DNA of 64,000 nt from Candidatus Latescibacterota bacterium (GTDB lineage Bacteria > Latescibacterota > UBA2968 > UBA8231): assembly GCA_022820485.1 (NCBI GenBank), contig JAJEFJ010000071.1, forward strand, positions 83,559-147,558, in the 5' to 3' direction. The notes beneath the pieces are model-generated. The model worked only from the letters and a program-made list of their open reading frames with translations. It made no database searches and had not been told where the DNA came from. Positions 52,560 to 60,930 of this stretch are shown piece after piece. Within the stretch, counting starts at the first letter, position 1; every line of letters begins with the position of its first letter. Both the position numbers and the translations under genes were made by a program.

Positions 52560-53549
52560 TCAGCCCAAGAGGTCGGCGATGACCGCGCGCTCCTCTTTGA
52601 GCTCGTCTTCGGTGGCCTTGATTTTCGCACGGGCGAAGTCACTCAGTTCCAAGCCCGGCACGATTTCCCAGCCGCCTTGGCCGTCGCTGCGAATGGGAAA
52701 GGAGAACATCAACCCCTCGTCAATCCCGTAGCTGCCGTCCGAATAGACGCCAGCCGAGAAAAAGTCGCCCTCGGGCGTGGCGCTCTCCACGCTGACGATA
52801 TGGTCGAGCGCAGCATTGGCAGCCGACGCAGCCGACGACAAGCCACGGGCGTCGATGACCGCCGCGCCGCGCTGCTGGACGATTTGGATGAATTCCTCGC
52901 GCAACCAAGCGTGGTGGCCTATGACGTCGTGCGCTGGCCGCCCTTCAATGCGCGCATTCTCGGCATCTGGGTACTGCGTGGCGCTGTGGTTGCCCCAGAT
53001 GGCCATATTGGTCACCGCTGAGACCTTGACTCCGGCCTTGTTGGCAAGTTGAGCTTGGGCACGGTTTTGATCCAACCGGGTCATGGCATGGAAGCGGTCG
53101 CGGGGGATGCCGACCTTATGGCCGTGGCTCATAGCGATCAAGCCGTTGGTATTGGCCGGATTGCCCACCACCAAAACCCGGACATCGGCGGCGGCCCGGG
53201 CGAGAGCCTGACCTTGGCCGACGAATATCGGACCGTTTTCTCGAATTAAGTCGCCCCGCTCCATGCCGGGACCGCGCGGCTTGGAGCCAATCAGCAGCCC
53301 CCAATTAATCCCCTCAAAGGCCTCTTCAGCTTGGTCGGTGATCACGATGTCGTCGAGGAGCGGAAAGGCGCAGTCGTCGAGTTCCATAACTACACCTTCT
53401 AGCGCTTTGAGTGCCGGAGTGATCTCCAACAAGTGCAGCGAGATTCGGACGTCACGACCGAAAACCTCGCCCGAGGCCAAACGCGGCAATATAGCATAGC
53501 CGATTTGGCCAGCCGCCCCGGTGACGGCTACTTTCATAGTTCGTGCCAT
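52560..53549 (-). CDS. mdh: Malate dehydrogenase (NAD-dependent, LDH/MDH family)
   Basis: 329 residues, the length of the cytosolic-type bacterial MDH. VTGAAGQIGYAILPRLASGE is the NAD motif; RKPGMxR-like KPRGPGMERGDL the mobile loop with substrate arginines; GNPANTNGLIA and TRLDQNRAQAQLA, then WGNHSATQYPD with the catalytic His. It completes the oxaloacetate step of the TCA cycle. The ATG at 53549 has AGGAGG upstream. Confidence 0.96.
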   Translation of the reverse strand: MARTMKVAVTGAAGQIGYAILPRLASGEVFGRDVRISLHLLEITPALKALEGVVMELDDCAFPLLDDIVITDQAEEAFEGINWGLLIGSKPRGPGMERGDLIRENGPIFVGQGQALARAAADVRVLVVGNPANTNGLIAMSHGHKVGIPRDRFHAMTRLDQNRAQAQLANKAGVKVSAVTNMAIWGNHSATQYPDAENARIEGRPAHDVIGHHAWLREEFIQIVQQRGAAVIDARGLSSAASAANAALDHIVSVESATPEGDFFSAGVYSDGSYGIDEGLMFSFPIRSDGQGGWEIVPGLELSDFARAKIKATEDELKEERAVIADLLG

Positions 53550-53649
53550 ATATTCCTCCTAAATAAGGCAGTTTTTAGATAGTGGGTGAGTTTGAAATAA
53601 GTGGGTAAAAATGGCCTCCTTAGCACGGTTCTTGCCAAGGAAGAAGTGC

Positions 53650-53799
53650 TTACAATTTCTCAGCCATCATTCCTCCCATAACGATAAGAACGACCAAAAC
53701 ATAGGTCCACCAAGGCGATTCGAAGACGCTCAATATCCAGAAAATCGGCACACCTATAATCAGCAAGCCTACAAGGACAGATATCCATTCTTTGTTCAC
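53650..53799 (-). CDS. Small two-helix membrane protein (49 residues)
   Basis: GTG start with AAGGAGATATAA upstream. Two hydrophobic segments, SVLVGLLIIGVPIFWILSVF and TYVLVVLIVMGGMMA, are joined by a short polar turn (ESPWW) and a KxL end. Not recognised. It lies in an A/T-richer patch between mdh and an unknown gene. Good translation signals support it; small size keeps confidence moderate. Confidence 0.55.
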   Translation of the reverse strand: MNKEWISVLVGLLIIGVPIFWILSVFESPWWTYVLVVLIVMGGMMAEKL

Positions 53800-53937
53800 T
53801 TATATCTCCTTCGTCGTTTGTGTGTTCTGGAGTGGAATGAACTCCCCAAAGGCGATATCTGGGCCTAAAAATCATCGAAGTAGATGAGATTTCAAGCTGA
53901 CGCACTACCGATAATTCGGTTAATATGGCCTCCCATT

Positions 53938-54642
53938 TTAGCCAACCTCAGCTAGCCAAGCGAGACCTTCGTCGGTGATCTCCCATGTACTCGTGTCTAA
54001 ATTATCTTTTAGCCAGCCCTTTCTGACCATTTTTGCACGGCACGCTGTACATGAGTGCTTTTTGAAGCCGATCCCTCTTTTCTCCTCCACTAGTTTGCAG
54101 ACTTTATCTGCCGTGCCTCGACCGTCCATCTCCACTAAGGCCTCTAAAATCAACACCTCATACGATTTATGTCCCCGCCGCCGTCGTTTCTCTGGTTCAT
54201 ATAGGGCGCAGGCGGCTAGCAACGCCGCTTGGTGCGTCTTGATATCCTCGACGCGTTCGATGCGATGCTTGTTAAGAACAGCCCTGCCCGCGTTGTCCCT
54301 CCCCGTATATATACCTATTCGCTTATTAGACTGGCTAAAATATAGACGGCATATAGTCTTTCTTTTGTTATCGAGAAAAACACCATACCAACTCGCCGAT
54401 TCATCTCCTACTATTCGTTCGGGGACAACCTGCTCAGACACTAATTTTTTAATAAGCTGGACGGCTCTGGCGTAATCGGAGTCATTGTCGCTTGCGATGT
54501 CGTTGTTTTTTCCATCGTTTTGAGGCACAATCTGAATGAGCGCCTCTTCAATCTGTTCTTGGATTTCTTCAAAATCTCTTTGGTGCCTTTCAACCGTCCA
54601 TTTGAGTTTGTTAAGTAGCTCTTCGATCTTGGTCATATCCAT
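53938..54642 (-). CDS. Unknown protein with restriction-endonuclease-associated domain and winged helix
   Basis: 234 residues. Residues 1-45 are coiled-coil. The centre, SWYGVFLDNKRKTICRLYFS then KRIGIYTGRDNAG and RIERVEDIKTHQAALL, resembles the small C-terminal domain found in predicted restriction endonucleases and type I R-like proteins. The last 80 residues look like a winged helix (YEVLILEALVEMDGRGTADK, then MVRKGWLKDN). There is no nuclease motif. It may be a regulatory or DNA-binding protein. GAAGGA precedes the ATG at 54642. A/T-rich; probably acquired. Confidence 0.6.
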   Translation of the reverse strand: MDMTKIEELLNKLKWTVERHQRDFEEIQEQIEEALIQIVPQNDGKNNDIASDNDSDYARAVQLIKKLVSEQVVPERIVGDESASWYGVFLDNKRKTICRLYFSQSNKRIGIYTGRDNAGRAVLNKHRIERVEDIKTHQAALLAACALYEPEKRRRRGHKSYEVLILEALVEMDGRGTADKVCKLVEEKRGIGFKKHSCTACRAKMVRKGWLKDNLDTSTWEITDEGLAWLAEVG

Positions 54643-54888
54643 GAGAAGTCCTTCTTTTTCTGATTCATTAAGGCGGCGAACTCGGCTTGCGTCTTTTTAC
54701 CTTGATGCTGTTTCAGAATCCGCGGAGTAGTTGGAAGTTCCGCTGGTGGTCGGCATCCTATCCTTAATAATCTGCCCCAAAAAGGCACTCCGTGCAATGC
54801 GCCCCCAGCCATTGACCCCACCTCGGTCCGCTAGTTATTCTACCGCTTCGCTTCCAACACACGACCCACGGGCGAAAGGACGGCCATT

Positions 54889-56049
54889 ATGAGCGGCGAC
54901 TTTGATCTCATCATCCAAGGAGGGCATCTCATTGATCCCAAAAACGACCTCAACGGACCAGCCGATATTGCCATTAAGGACGGGCTAGTCGCTGCGGTCG
55001 CCGACCGAATCGAGGGCAGTTCGGCAAAGGTTATCAATGTGTCCGGTCTCTATGTTACTCCAGGCTTAATCGATATCCACGTCCATGTCTATGGAGGATA
55101 TGGAGGCTGGCTCTTCCCCGACCAGCACGCCCTACCCTACGGTGTAACTACCGTGGTAGATACAGGTGGCGCTGGCTGGAAGGATATGGCCGACTTCAAG
55201 CGCACCATCATCGATCCCGCACAGACCCGCGTCTTGGCCTTTGTCAATATCGTCGGCGCTGGCATGATCGGTGCTCCCGAACAAGACGTCAGCGAAATGG
55301 ATCCCGCGCTCTGCGCCGCGGCGATTGAGCAGTACCGCGAGCACGTCGTCGGCGCTAAGTCGGCCCACTTCGGCGGCCCGGGTTGGGAGTCGGCTGGTGG
55401 CGCGATCGAAGCGGCGCGACAGAGCGATTCCATTGCCATGATCGACTTCGCCCCCCAACCCACCCGCACGTACGAAGAATTGCTCGAGCGCATGAGCCCA
55501 GGGGACATCCATACGCACCTCTACGCCGCCCACATCCCCCTGCTCAATGCGGACAAAAAAGTCGCAGATTACGTGCGCCAAGCGCGCCAGCGCGGCATCA
55601 TCTTTGACACTGGGCATGGCAACGGCTCCTTCTGGTTTCGCATTGCCGTGCCCGCCATGGCCCAAGACTTCCCTCCGGATACCATCAGCACAGACCTCCA
55701 CAAGTCCAGTCGCATGCTACCCAACGCCACCATGCCCATAACTATGTCCAAATTCCTCGGCCTCGGCATGCCCTTGCAAGAGGTCGTCTATCGCTCGACG
55801 CACAAACCGGCCGAGGTAATCAGGCACCCCCAGCTAGGGCACCTCAGCATTGGGGCCGAAGCCGATCTAGCGGCTTTTGCCCTGCACGAAGGGGATTTTA
55901 CCTTTGTCGATTCGGGCCGGGCGTGCATGAAGGGCCGGCAAAAACTCGAATGCGAGCTAACGTTGAGAGCAGGCCAAGTCGTCTGGGACTTAAACGGTCG
56001 CAGCCTAATGGATTGGGACGAGGCTGGCGAATACCGCCGCCTTGCTTAA
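54889..56049 (+). CDS. Amidohydrolase/deacetylase-family metallohydrolase
   Basis: 386-residue amidohydrolase-superfamily protein of the dihydroorotase-like deacetylase type. DLIIQGGHLIDPKNDLNGPA begins the small domain, GLIDIHVHVYGG holds the first metal histidines, AKSAHFGG supplies the lysine expected to bridge metals, THLYAAHIP the third site, and STDLHKSSR the final Asp. The end, GAEADLAAFAL, matches the family. Substrate not known. AAAGGA is upstream of the ATG. Confidence 0.87.
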   Translation: MSGDFDLIIQGGHLIDPKNDLNGPADIAIKDGLVAAVADRIEGSSAKVINVSGLYVTPGLIDIHVHVYGGYGGWLFPDQHALPYGVTTVVDTGGAGWKDMADFKRTIIDPAQTRVLAFVNIVGAGMIGAPEQDVSEMDPALCAAAIEQYREHVVGAKSAHFGGPGWESAGGAIEAARQSDSIAMIDFAPQPTRTYEELLERMSPGDIHTHLYAAHIPLLNADKKVADYVRQARQRGIIFDTGHGNGSFWFRIAVPAMAQDFPPDTISTDLHKSSRMLPNATMPITMSKFLGLGMPLQEVVYRSTHKPAEVIRHPQLGHLSIGAEADLAAFALHEGDFTFVDSGRACMKGRQKLECELTLRAGQVVWDLNGRSLMDWDEAGEYRRLA

Positions 56050-56064
56050 GGCCTTGCAAACGAC

Positions 56065-56093
56065 TTGACGCGGCGCTGCTCCTTATGTATAAT
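56065..56093 (+). promoter_or_regulatory. Promoter of the second sigma factor gene (TTGACG-N17-TATAAT)
   Basis: TTGACG (56065-56070), exactly 17 bases, then a perfect TATAAT (56088-56093). It is the best promoter in the window, about 108 bases ahead of the ATG at 56201. A second A/T-rich stretch (56105-56125) lies between. Confidence 0.75.
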
Positions 56094-56200
56094 AAGTTAG
56101 TTTCGCCAATACTTATTATACGCTTACCATGTGTACCGAGATTTCGGTGCGGTGGTGAACGGTAAAGTAGCCCCTTTATACGTCAAAGATGAGAGGCTCT

Positions 56201-57049
56201 ATGCACAATCTGCACGACGAAGAAAACACCCTGAGACTCTATTTCGACGATATTGCTGAGTCCACGCCCCTTTCGAGAGAACGCGAAGTGGAACTGGCCG
56301 ATCGCATCAAAAATGGCGATATGAACGCTCGCGAAGAAATGATCAGTGCCAATTTGCGGTTTGTCGTCGATGTCGCCAAGAAGTACCAAAACCGCGGGTT
56401 GTCTCTATCCGACCTAATTAGCGCCGGCAATCTCGGCCTCATCACGGCGGCCGATCGCTTCGATGGCACCAAGGGCTACAAGTTCATTTCATACGCGGTT
56501 TGGTGGATCCGCCAGTCCATTCTCCAAACCCTCGCCGAGCACGTGCGCACCGTGCGCCTTCCTCTCAACAAGGTCAGCTTGCTCAAGGATATTTCCAAAG
56601 CCTCGCGCAAATTGGGCCAACATCGCGCCAGCGAGCCTGCCATAGAGGAAATCGCCGCTGAACTTGAAGTCCCGGCTGAAGAGGTTCTAGAGACCATCCT
56701 CAGCGCCCGCGCCGTGTGTTCGCTCGACGAGTCCTTTACCGACGACGACGAGCGCAGCTTGCTCAACACCTTGGCCGACAATACGGCCGCAGCCCCGGAT
56801 GCCGATATCCTGAGCGAATCGGCAAGGGAGCAGCTCGAAACAGCTTTGGAAACCCTCGAGGAGCGCGAATTGCGCATTATCAGGCTCTATTTTGGCCTCG
56901 ACGGCAACGAAGCTCTGACGCTCGAGGAAATCGGCGACATGATGAATCTCACGCGCGAGCGCATCCGCCAACTCAAAGAGCGGGCACTCAGCAAGCTGCG
57001 CCATCCTTCGCGGCACCAGGTGCTTAAAACGCTAGCTAGCGGCACCTGA
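56201..57049 (+). CDS. RpoD-like sigma-70 factor (second copy)
   Basis: 282 residues. Region 1.2 (YFDDIAESTPLSREREVELA), region 2 (NLRFVVDVAKKYQNRGLSL, GNLGLITAADRFDG, FISYAVWWIRQSILQ), region 3, and region 4 (LTRERIRQLKERALSKLRHP). Same layout as the factor at 1831-2691, without region 1.1. ATG 56201 with GAGAGG upstream is preferred to ATG 56189. The strong consensus promoter points to high vegetative expression, so this copy may be the more primary of the two. tRNA-Tyr follows after 10 bases. Confidence 0.95.
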   Translation: MHNLHDEENTLRLYFDDIAESTPLSREREVELADRIKNGDMNAREEMISANLRFVVDVAKKYQNRGLSLSDLISAGNLGLITAADRFDGTKGYKFISYAVWWIRQSILQTLAEHVRTVRLPLNKVSLLKDISKASRKLGQHRASEPAIEEIAAELEVPAEEVLETILSARAVCSLDESFTDDDERSLLNTLADNTAAAPDADILSESAREQLETALETLEERELRIIRLYFGLDGNEALTLEEIGDMMNLTRERIRQLKERALSKLRHPSRHQVLKTLASGT

Positions 57050-57058
57050 AAATTCGCC

Positions 57059-57144
57059 GGGGGGATACCGAAGCGGTCAAACGGGGCAGACTGTAAATCT
57101 GTTGGCTTATGCCTTCGTAGGTTCGAATCCTGCTCCCCCCACCA
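57059..57144 (+). tRNA. tRNA-Tyr (GTA anticodon)
   Basis: Class II tRNA with long variable arm. Acceptor arms GGGGGGA (57059-57065) and TCCCCCC (57134-57140), anticodon GTA at 57093-57095, T-arm GGTTCGAATCC, CCA encoded at 57142-57144. It lies 10 bases after the sigma factor stop and likely shares its transcript. Confidence 0.97.
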
Positions 57145-57153
57145 CTAACGCTG

Positions 57154-57185
57154 AAAAGGCCGTCCCGTTTAGGGGACGGCCTTTT
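57154..57185 (+). terminator. Strong terminator after tRNA-Tyr
   Basis: Stem AAAAGGCCGTCCC / GGGACGGCCTTTT with a 6-base loop and T-rich tail; it could also stop the convergent hemW transcript. Confidence 0.88.
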
Positions 57186-57213
57186 CTTTTGCTGTAAGAT
57201 CCAAGCGCGTTTA

Positions 57214-58341
57214 TTACCCCTCCTCCACGATCCGGTCCAGTTCTAAGCTCAAGGCGTCAGCTAGCAAAAACCCCGCCCGGGTCAAACGCAATCTCTGTCC
57301 TTCAAGCACGACGTATCCAATTTTCTCCAGATCATCAAAGCGCTTACTACCCTGCATGCGGCCGACCTCTTCTTCGGTCAATTCAACCCCCTCTATGGTG
57401 CGCAAACCCAGCCACAGACGTTCCCTGCGGGCCGTGTCTGGGGCGATGGTCTCCTCCCCTGCGCACGGTGACCGGCCTTGGTGCATAGCGTCGAGATAGG
57501 CATTGAAATCTCGCGTATTCCAAAAACGCTTCCCATCGATGAAGCTATGGGCCCCGAGCCCAACACCTAAGTAAGGAACTCCCGTCCAGTAGCCCCAGTT
57601 GTGGCGCGAGCGGTAGCCACGCCGAGCGTAATTTGAAATCTCGTAGTGTTCGTAGCCAGCCGCTACCAACTGCGCATCGGTCCATTCCAAGGTGTGAGCC
57701 TGCCTGTCGTCCACGACAGGTTCTAACATCCCCTGACGCTGTCGTTGGGCGAAGATCGTGCCTTCTTCAATGGTAAGGCTATAGACCGAAAGGTGCTCTG
57801 GGGCCAAAGCGATAGCCCGCTTGATGTTAAAGTGCCAATCGGCCTCCGATGCTCTAGGTACATTGGCCACCAAGTCTAAGCTCACATTGGTAAAACCAGC
57901 CGCTCTGGCTGCTGCATACGCCCTTTCGACATCGGCTGCGCTATGTTGCCGACCTAAGTGATGCAGATCGGTATCGCGAAAAGCCTGCACACCAATGCTG
58001 ATGCGGTTGAACCCCAGCGCCTTTAGCCTTGCGAATTTATCGCGGTCAACGGTCCCAGGGTTGACTTCAATAGAAATTTCCGCGTCTGGGTGTAGCCCCA
58101 AATACCGCTGAGCTGCCTTGAGCATCTGCCCAATGAGTGCCGGCTCAACTTGGCTGGGGGTACCTCCGCCCAAGAACACGGTCTCCACCGGCCCCGACAA
58201 ATGGGCCCAAGACTCGATTTCGCGGCAGATCGCCTCGGCATATAGACCATGGTGTTCTGCTTGGCCAACGACCGTAGCAAAGGCGCAGTAAGGGCAGCGT
58301 TGGGGACAAAACGGCACGTGGATATAGAGGCCCAACGCCAT
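57214..58341 (-). CDS. hemW: HemW-like radical SAM protein
   Basis: 375 residues. The radical SAM cluster is in HVPFCPQRCPYCAF (CxxxCxxC), then TVFLGGGTPSQVEP, ISIEVNPGTVDRDKF and the C-terminal HemN-C-type domain (RRERLWLGLRTIEGV). HemW handles heme transfer; the HemN oxidase is similar but has a longer N-terminus and further cysteines. The ATG at 58341 is used, since it puts the MALGLYIHVPFC start at residue 1. It lies 59 bases after lepA on the same strand. Confidence 0.9.
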   Translation of the reverse strand: MALGLYIHVPFCPQRCPYCAFATVVGQAEHHGLYAEAICREIESWAHLSGPVETVFLGGGTPSQVEPALIGQMLKAAQRYLGLHPDAEISIEVNPGTVDRDKFARLKALGFNRISIGVQAFRDTDLHHLGRQHSAADVERAYAAARAAGFTNVSLDLVANVPRASEADWHFNIKRAIALAPEHLSVYSLTIEEGTIFAQRQRQGMLEPVVDDRQAHTLEWTDAQLVAAGYEHYEISNYARRGYRSRHNWGYWTGVPYLGVGLGAHSFIDGKRFWNTRDFNAYLDAMHQGRSPCAGEETIAPDTARRERLWLGLRTIEGVELTEEEVGRMQGSKRFDDLEKIGYVVLEGQRLRLTRAGFLLADALSLELDRIVEEG

Positions 58342-58400
58342 TATTTGCTTTTTCGGGATTAGGGGACGCAAGATCGGCCAGTATGCCTCTTGCACATAAA

Positions 58401-60197
58401 TCAGGCTTCCATCTTGAGCGCGGCCAAAAACGCTTCTTGGGGAATTTCCACCTTCCCAAACTGCTTCATGCGCTTCTTGCCTTCCTTCTGCCTTTCGAGC
58501 AATTTGCGTTTGCGGGTCACATCACCGCCGTAGCACTTGGCCGTTACATTTTTGCGGAATGGCTTGACCACTTCGCGAGCGATAATCTTACTTCCTACCG
58601 CCCCTTGGATGACCACCTCGAACATCTGCCGTGGAATTAGCTCCTTGAGCTTTGTGCAGAGCTGCCGGCCCCACTCATAGGCCTTGTCGCGATGAATGAT
58701 CACCGAGAGCGCGTCCATCGGCTCACCATTGATCATAATGTCGAGCCTAGATAGTAACCCGGCCCGCATCGCTAGATGCTCATAATCGAATGACGCATAG
58801 CCTCGCGACACTGACTTGAGGCGATCATAAAAGTCAATCACCACTTCAGCCAAAGGCATCTCAAAGCTCAGGATAGCCCGGCTGCCGTCGAGATACTCGG
58901 TATTGCGGTAGCTCCCGCGCCGCTCGGTGCAGATTTTCATCACGGCACCGATATATTCCCTCGGCACCAAGATCTGGACGGCGAGAATTGGCTCGCGCAC
59001 CTCGTCAATCTCAGTAGCAGGCGGCAACAAAGAGGGATTGTCCACGTCGATTAGTTGCCCGTCCTTGGTCAGAATCTCGTAGAGCACATTGGGCAGGGTC
59101 GTGATGATCTCGACCTGATACTCGCGGTCGAGGCGCTCTTGGACGATCTCCATGTGCAACAGACCGAGGAAGCCGCAACGAAAACCAAAGCCTAACGCTG
59201 GCGAGGTCTCCGGCTCATAGGAGAATGCGGCGTCGTTGAGCTTGAGCCGCTCTAAGGCGTCGCGCAGCACCTCGTATTCCTCTGGGACAACGGGGTAGAG
59301 ACCACTGAAAACCATAGGTTTGAGCGGCTGGTATCCAGGCAACGGCTCTACTTCCGCCTCCGCATCGACGACCGTATCACCGACGTGAGCCTCGGCTAGC
59401 TCTTTGATTCCAGCGATGAAATAGCCGACTTCACCGGTCTCAAGTGCTTGGGCCGGCACTCGGTTTAAGACTAAGTGGCCGACTTCTTCGACTTCGTAGA
59501 GCCGTCCAGTAGAGTAGAAGCGAATTTTCTGCCCCTTGTGGATGCGTCCATCAACGACTCGGATAAAGCAAATTACACCTCGGTACTGGTCGTAGAGCGA
59601 ATCAAAAATCAGTGCTCGCAACGGCTCCTGCTGACGCCCAGCCGGCGGTGGTATGCGATCGACAATCGCCTCCATCACTTCCTCAACCCCAATCCCCTCT
59701 TTGGCGCTGATTTGCAAAATATCCTCGACTTCCCCTCCCAGTAGATCAAGCATCTGCTGCTGCACTGCCTCGACCTGAGCTGCGGGCATGTCGATTTTAT
59801 TGAGCACCGGAATGACGACTAGGTCGCTGTTTAGCGCCAACAGCAAATTACTCACGGTCTGGGCTTCCACGCCCTGTGTGGCATCAACGACCAAGATCGC
59901 CCCTTCGCAGGCGGCCAAACTACGCGACACCTCATAGGTAAAATCCACGTGCCCCGGCGTGTCGATCAAGTTGAATTGGTAGATCCTATCGTCGGCTGCC
60001 TGATAGTGCATTCGCACGGCGTGGGCCTTGATTGTAATACCCCGCTCGCGCTCTAAATCCATGCTGTCGAGGACCTGCTCCTGCATCTGCTTGGCCGTCA
60101 GGGTCGCAGTTTTTTCAAGCAGGCGGTCCGCTAGCGTTGATTTGCCGTGATCAATGTGGGCAATAATGGAGAAATTGCGAATCTGCGCGATACTCAT
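58401..60197 (-). CDS. lepA: Elongation factor 4 (LepA)
   Basis: 598 residues, the normal length. GTPase motifs: [16 protein letters not shown] (G1), RGITIK (G2), DTPGHVDF (G3), NKIDMPAA (G4). The C-terminal LepA-specific domain ends with [22 protein letters not shown]4 back-translocates stalled ribosomes and helps subunit assembly. Followed by hemW, a common neighbour order. Confidence 0.98.
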   Translation of the reverse strand: MSIAQIRNFSIIAHIDHGKSTLADRLLEKTATLTAKQMQEQVLDSMDLERERGITIKAHAVRMHYQAADDRIYQFNLIDTPGHVDFTYEVSRSLAACEGAILVVDATQGVEAQTVSNLLLALNSDLVVIPVLNKIDMPAAQVEAVQQQMLDLLGGEVEDILQISAKEGIGVEEVMEAIVDRIPPPAGRQQEPLRALIFDSLYDQYRGVICFIRVVDGRIHKGQKIRFYSTGRLYEVEEVGHLVLNRVPAQALETGEVGYFIAGIKELAEAHVGDTVVDAEAEVEPLPGYQPLKPMVFSGLYPVVPEEYEVLRDALERLKLNDAAFSYEPETSPALGFGFRCGFLGLLHMEIVQERLDREYQVEIITTLPNVLYEILTKDGQLIDVDNPSLLPPATEIDEVREPILAVQILVPREYIGAVMKICTERRGSYRNTEYLDGSRAILSFEMPLAEVVIDFYDRLKSVSRGYASFDYEHLAMRAGLLSRLDIMINGEPMDALSVIIHRDKAYEWGRQLCTKLKELIPRQMFEVVIQGAVGSKIIAREVVKPFRKNVTAKCYGGDVTRKRKLLERQKEGKKRMKQFGKVEIPQEAFLAALKMEA

Positions 60198-60240
60198 ACG
60201 CTTTGGTCGGTAAGGTTAGTGCGAAGGACTCAGCAAGCAG

Positions 60241-60867
60241 TCAGGATATACGCTGGCGATACAGGCTCTCGTCTACTACGCTGGCCATTTGCCGCACATC
60301 TAAGGGGCGGGCGAGAAAGGTCTTGATCTCGTGGCTCGTGGCAAGCGGGTCGCGCAAGACAGCGGCGTAGTTGACATAGAGAACCTCCATTTGCGGGTGC
60401 TCTGCCAGCCACTGTTGCACTGCATTCAAGTGCCGACCGAAGGCGGCGGCCATCTCGACGTCGGAAACCCGATCAGAGGGCTGCCCTCGCCGCGCTAACA
60501 TCGCCCGCTGCGAAGCCAAAATCTCGTCCATTTTCCGGAGGACGAATACGATTTTGTACGGCTTGTGAAGCGGCAATTGGTCGAGCAATTGGGATATGAC
60601 CTTAACGACTTTACCCTTCGCCGATTCAAGCCATGTAGTGTCTTTTTCTAGCTGCTTAACCTTCTCGAACTCGTAATATCCCCCGGGATTATCGGCATCG
60701 GCCCCGCGAATGCCGTCTGTTAAGGGCGGCAAGCCGCCCGCGGCCAACATCTTCATCAGCATCGAGGTGCCAGAACGAGGCAGACCGGACACAATAGTTA
60801 TGTATTCGTCCGGCTGTGGAAGTGAGGTGGTATGAGAAAACAAAGTAGAGACAGCATGACACGACAC
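60241..60867 (-). CDS. Sulfotransferase-family P-loop protein
   Basis: About 208 residues. The 5'-phosphosulfate loop is TIVSGLPRSGTSMLMKML; the middle has PYKIVFVLRKMDEILASQRA (3'-phosphate site region) and the end EVLYVNYAAVLRDPLATSHE. PAPS-dependent sulfotransfer is the family activity, with unknown acceptor. The start is doubtful: a GTG at 60867 lies in an inverted repeat; a TTG further in is possible. It is 43 bases upstream of lepA. Confidence 0.75.
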   Translation of the reverse strand: MSCHAVSTLFSHTTSLPQPDEYITIVSGLPRSGTSMLMKMLAAGGLPPLTDGIRGADADNPGGYYEFEKVKQLEKDTTWLESAKGKVVKVISQLLDQLPLHKPYKIVFVLRKMDEILASQRAMLARRGQPSDRVSDVEMAAAFGRHLNAVQQWLAEHPQMEVLYVNYAAVLRDPLATSHEIKTFLARPLDVRQMASVVDESLYRQRIS

Positions 60868-60905
60868 ACGCTCCCAAAGCCTAGCTCCGGAAGCGTGCGT
60901 CGTGT
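60859..60905. repeat. Inverted repeat between the sulfotransferase and autotransporter genes
   Basis: Arms ACACGACACACGCT (60859-60872) and AGCGTGCGTCGTGT (60892-60905), one mismatch in 14. No T-run follows on either strand, so it is called a repeat; it could still form a hairpin at the end of the large gene's transcript. Confidence 0.55.
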
Positions 60906-60930
60906 ACTTTGCTACATGTATATGAATTAA

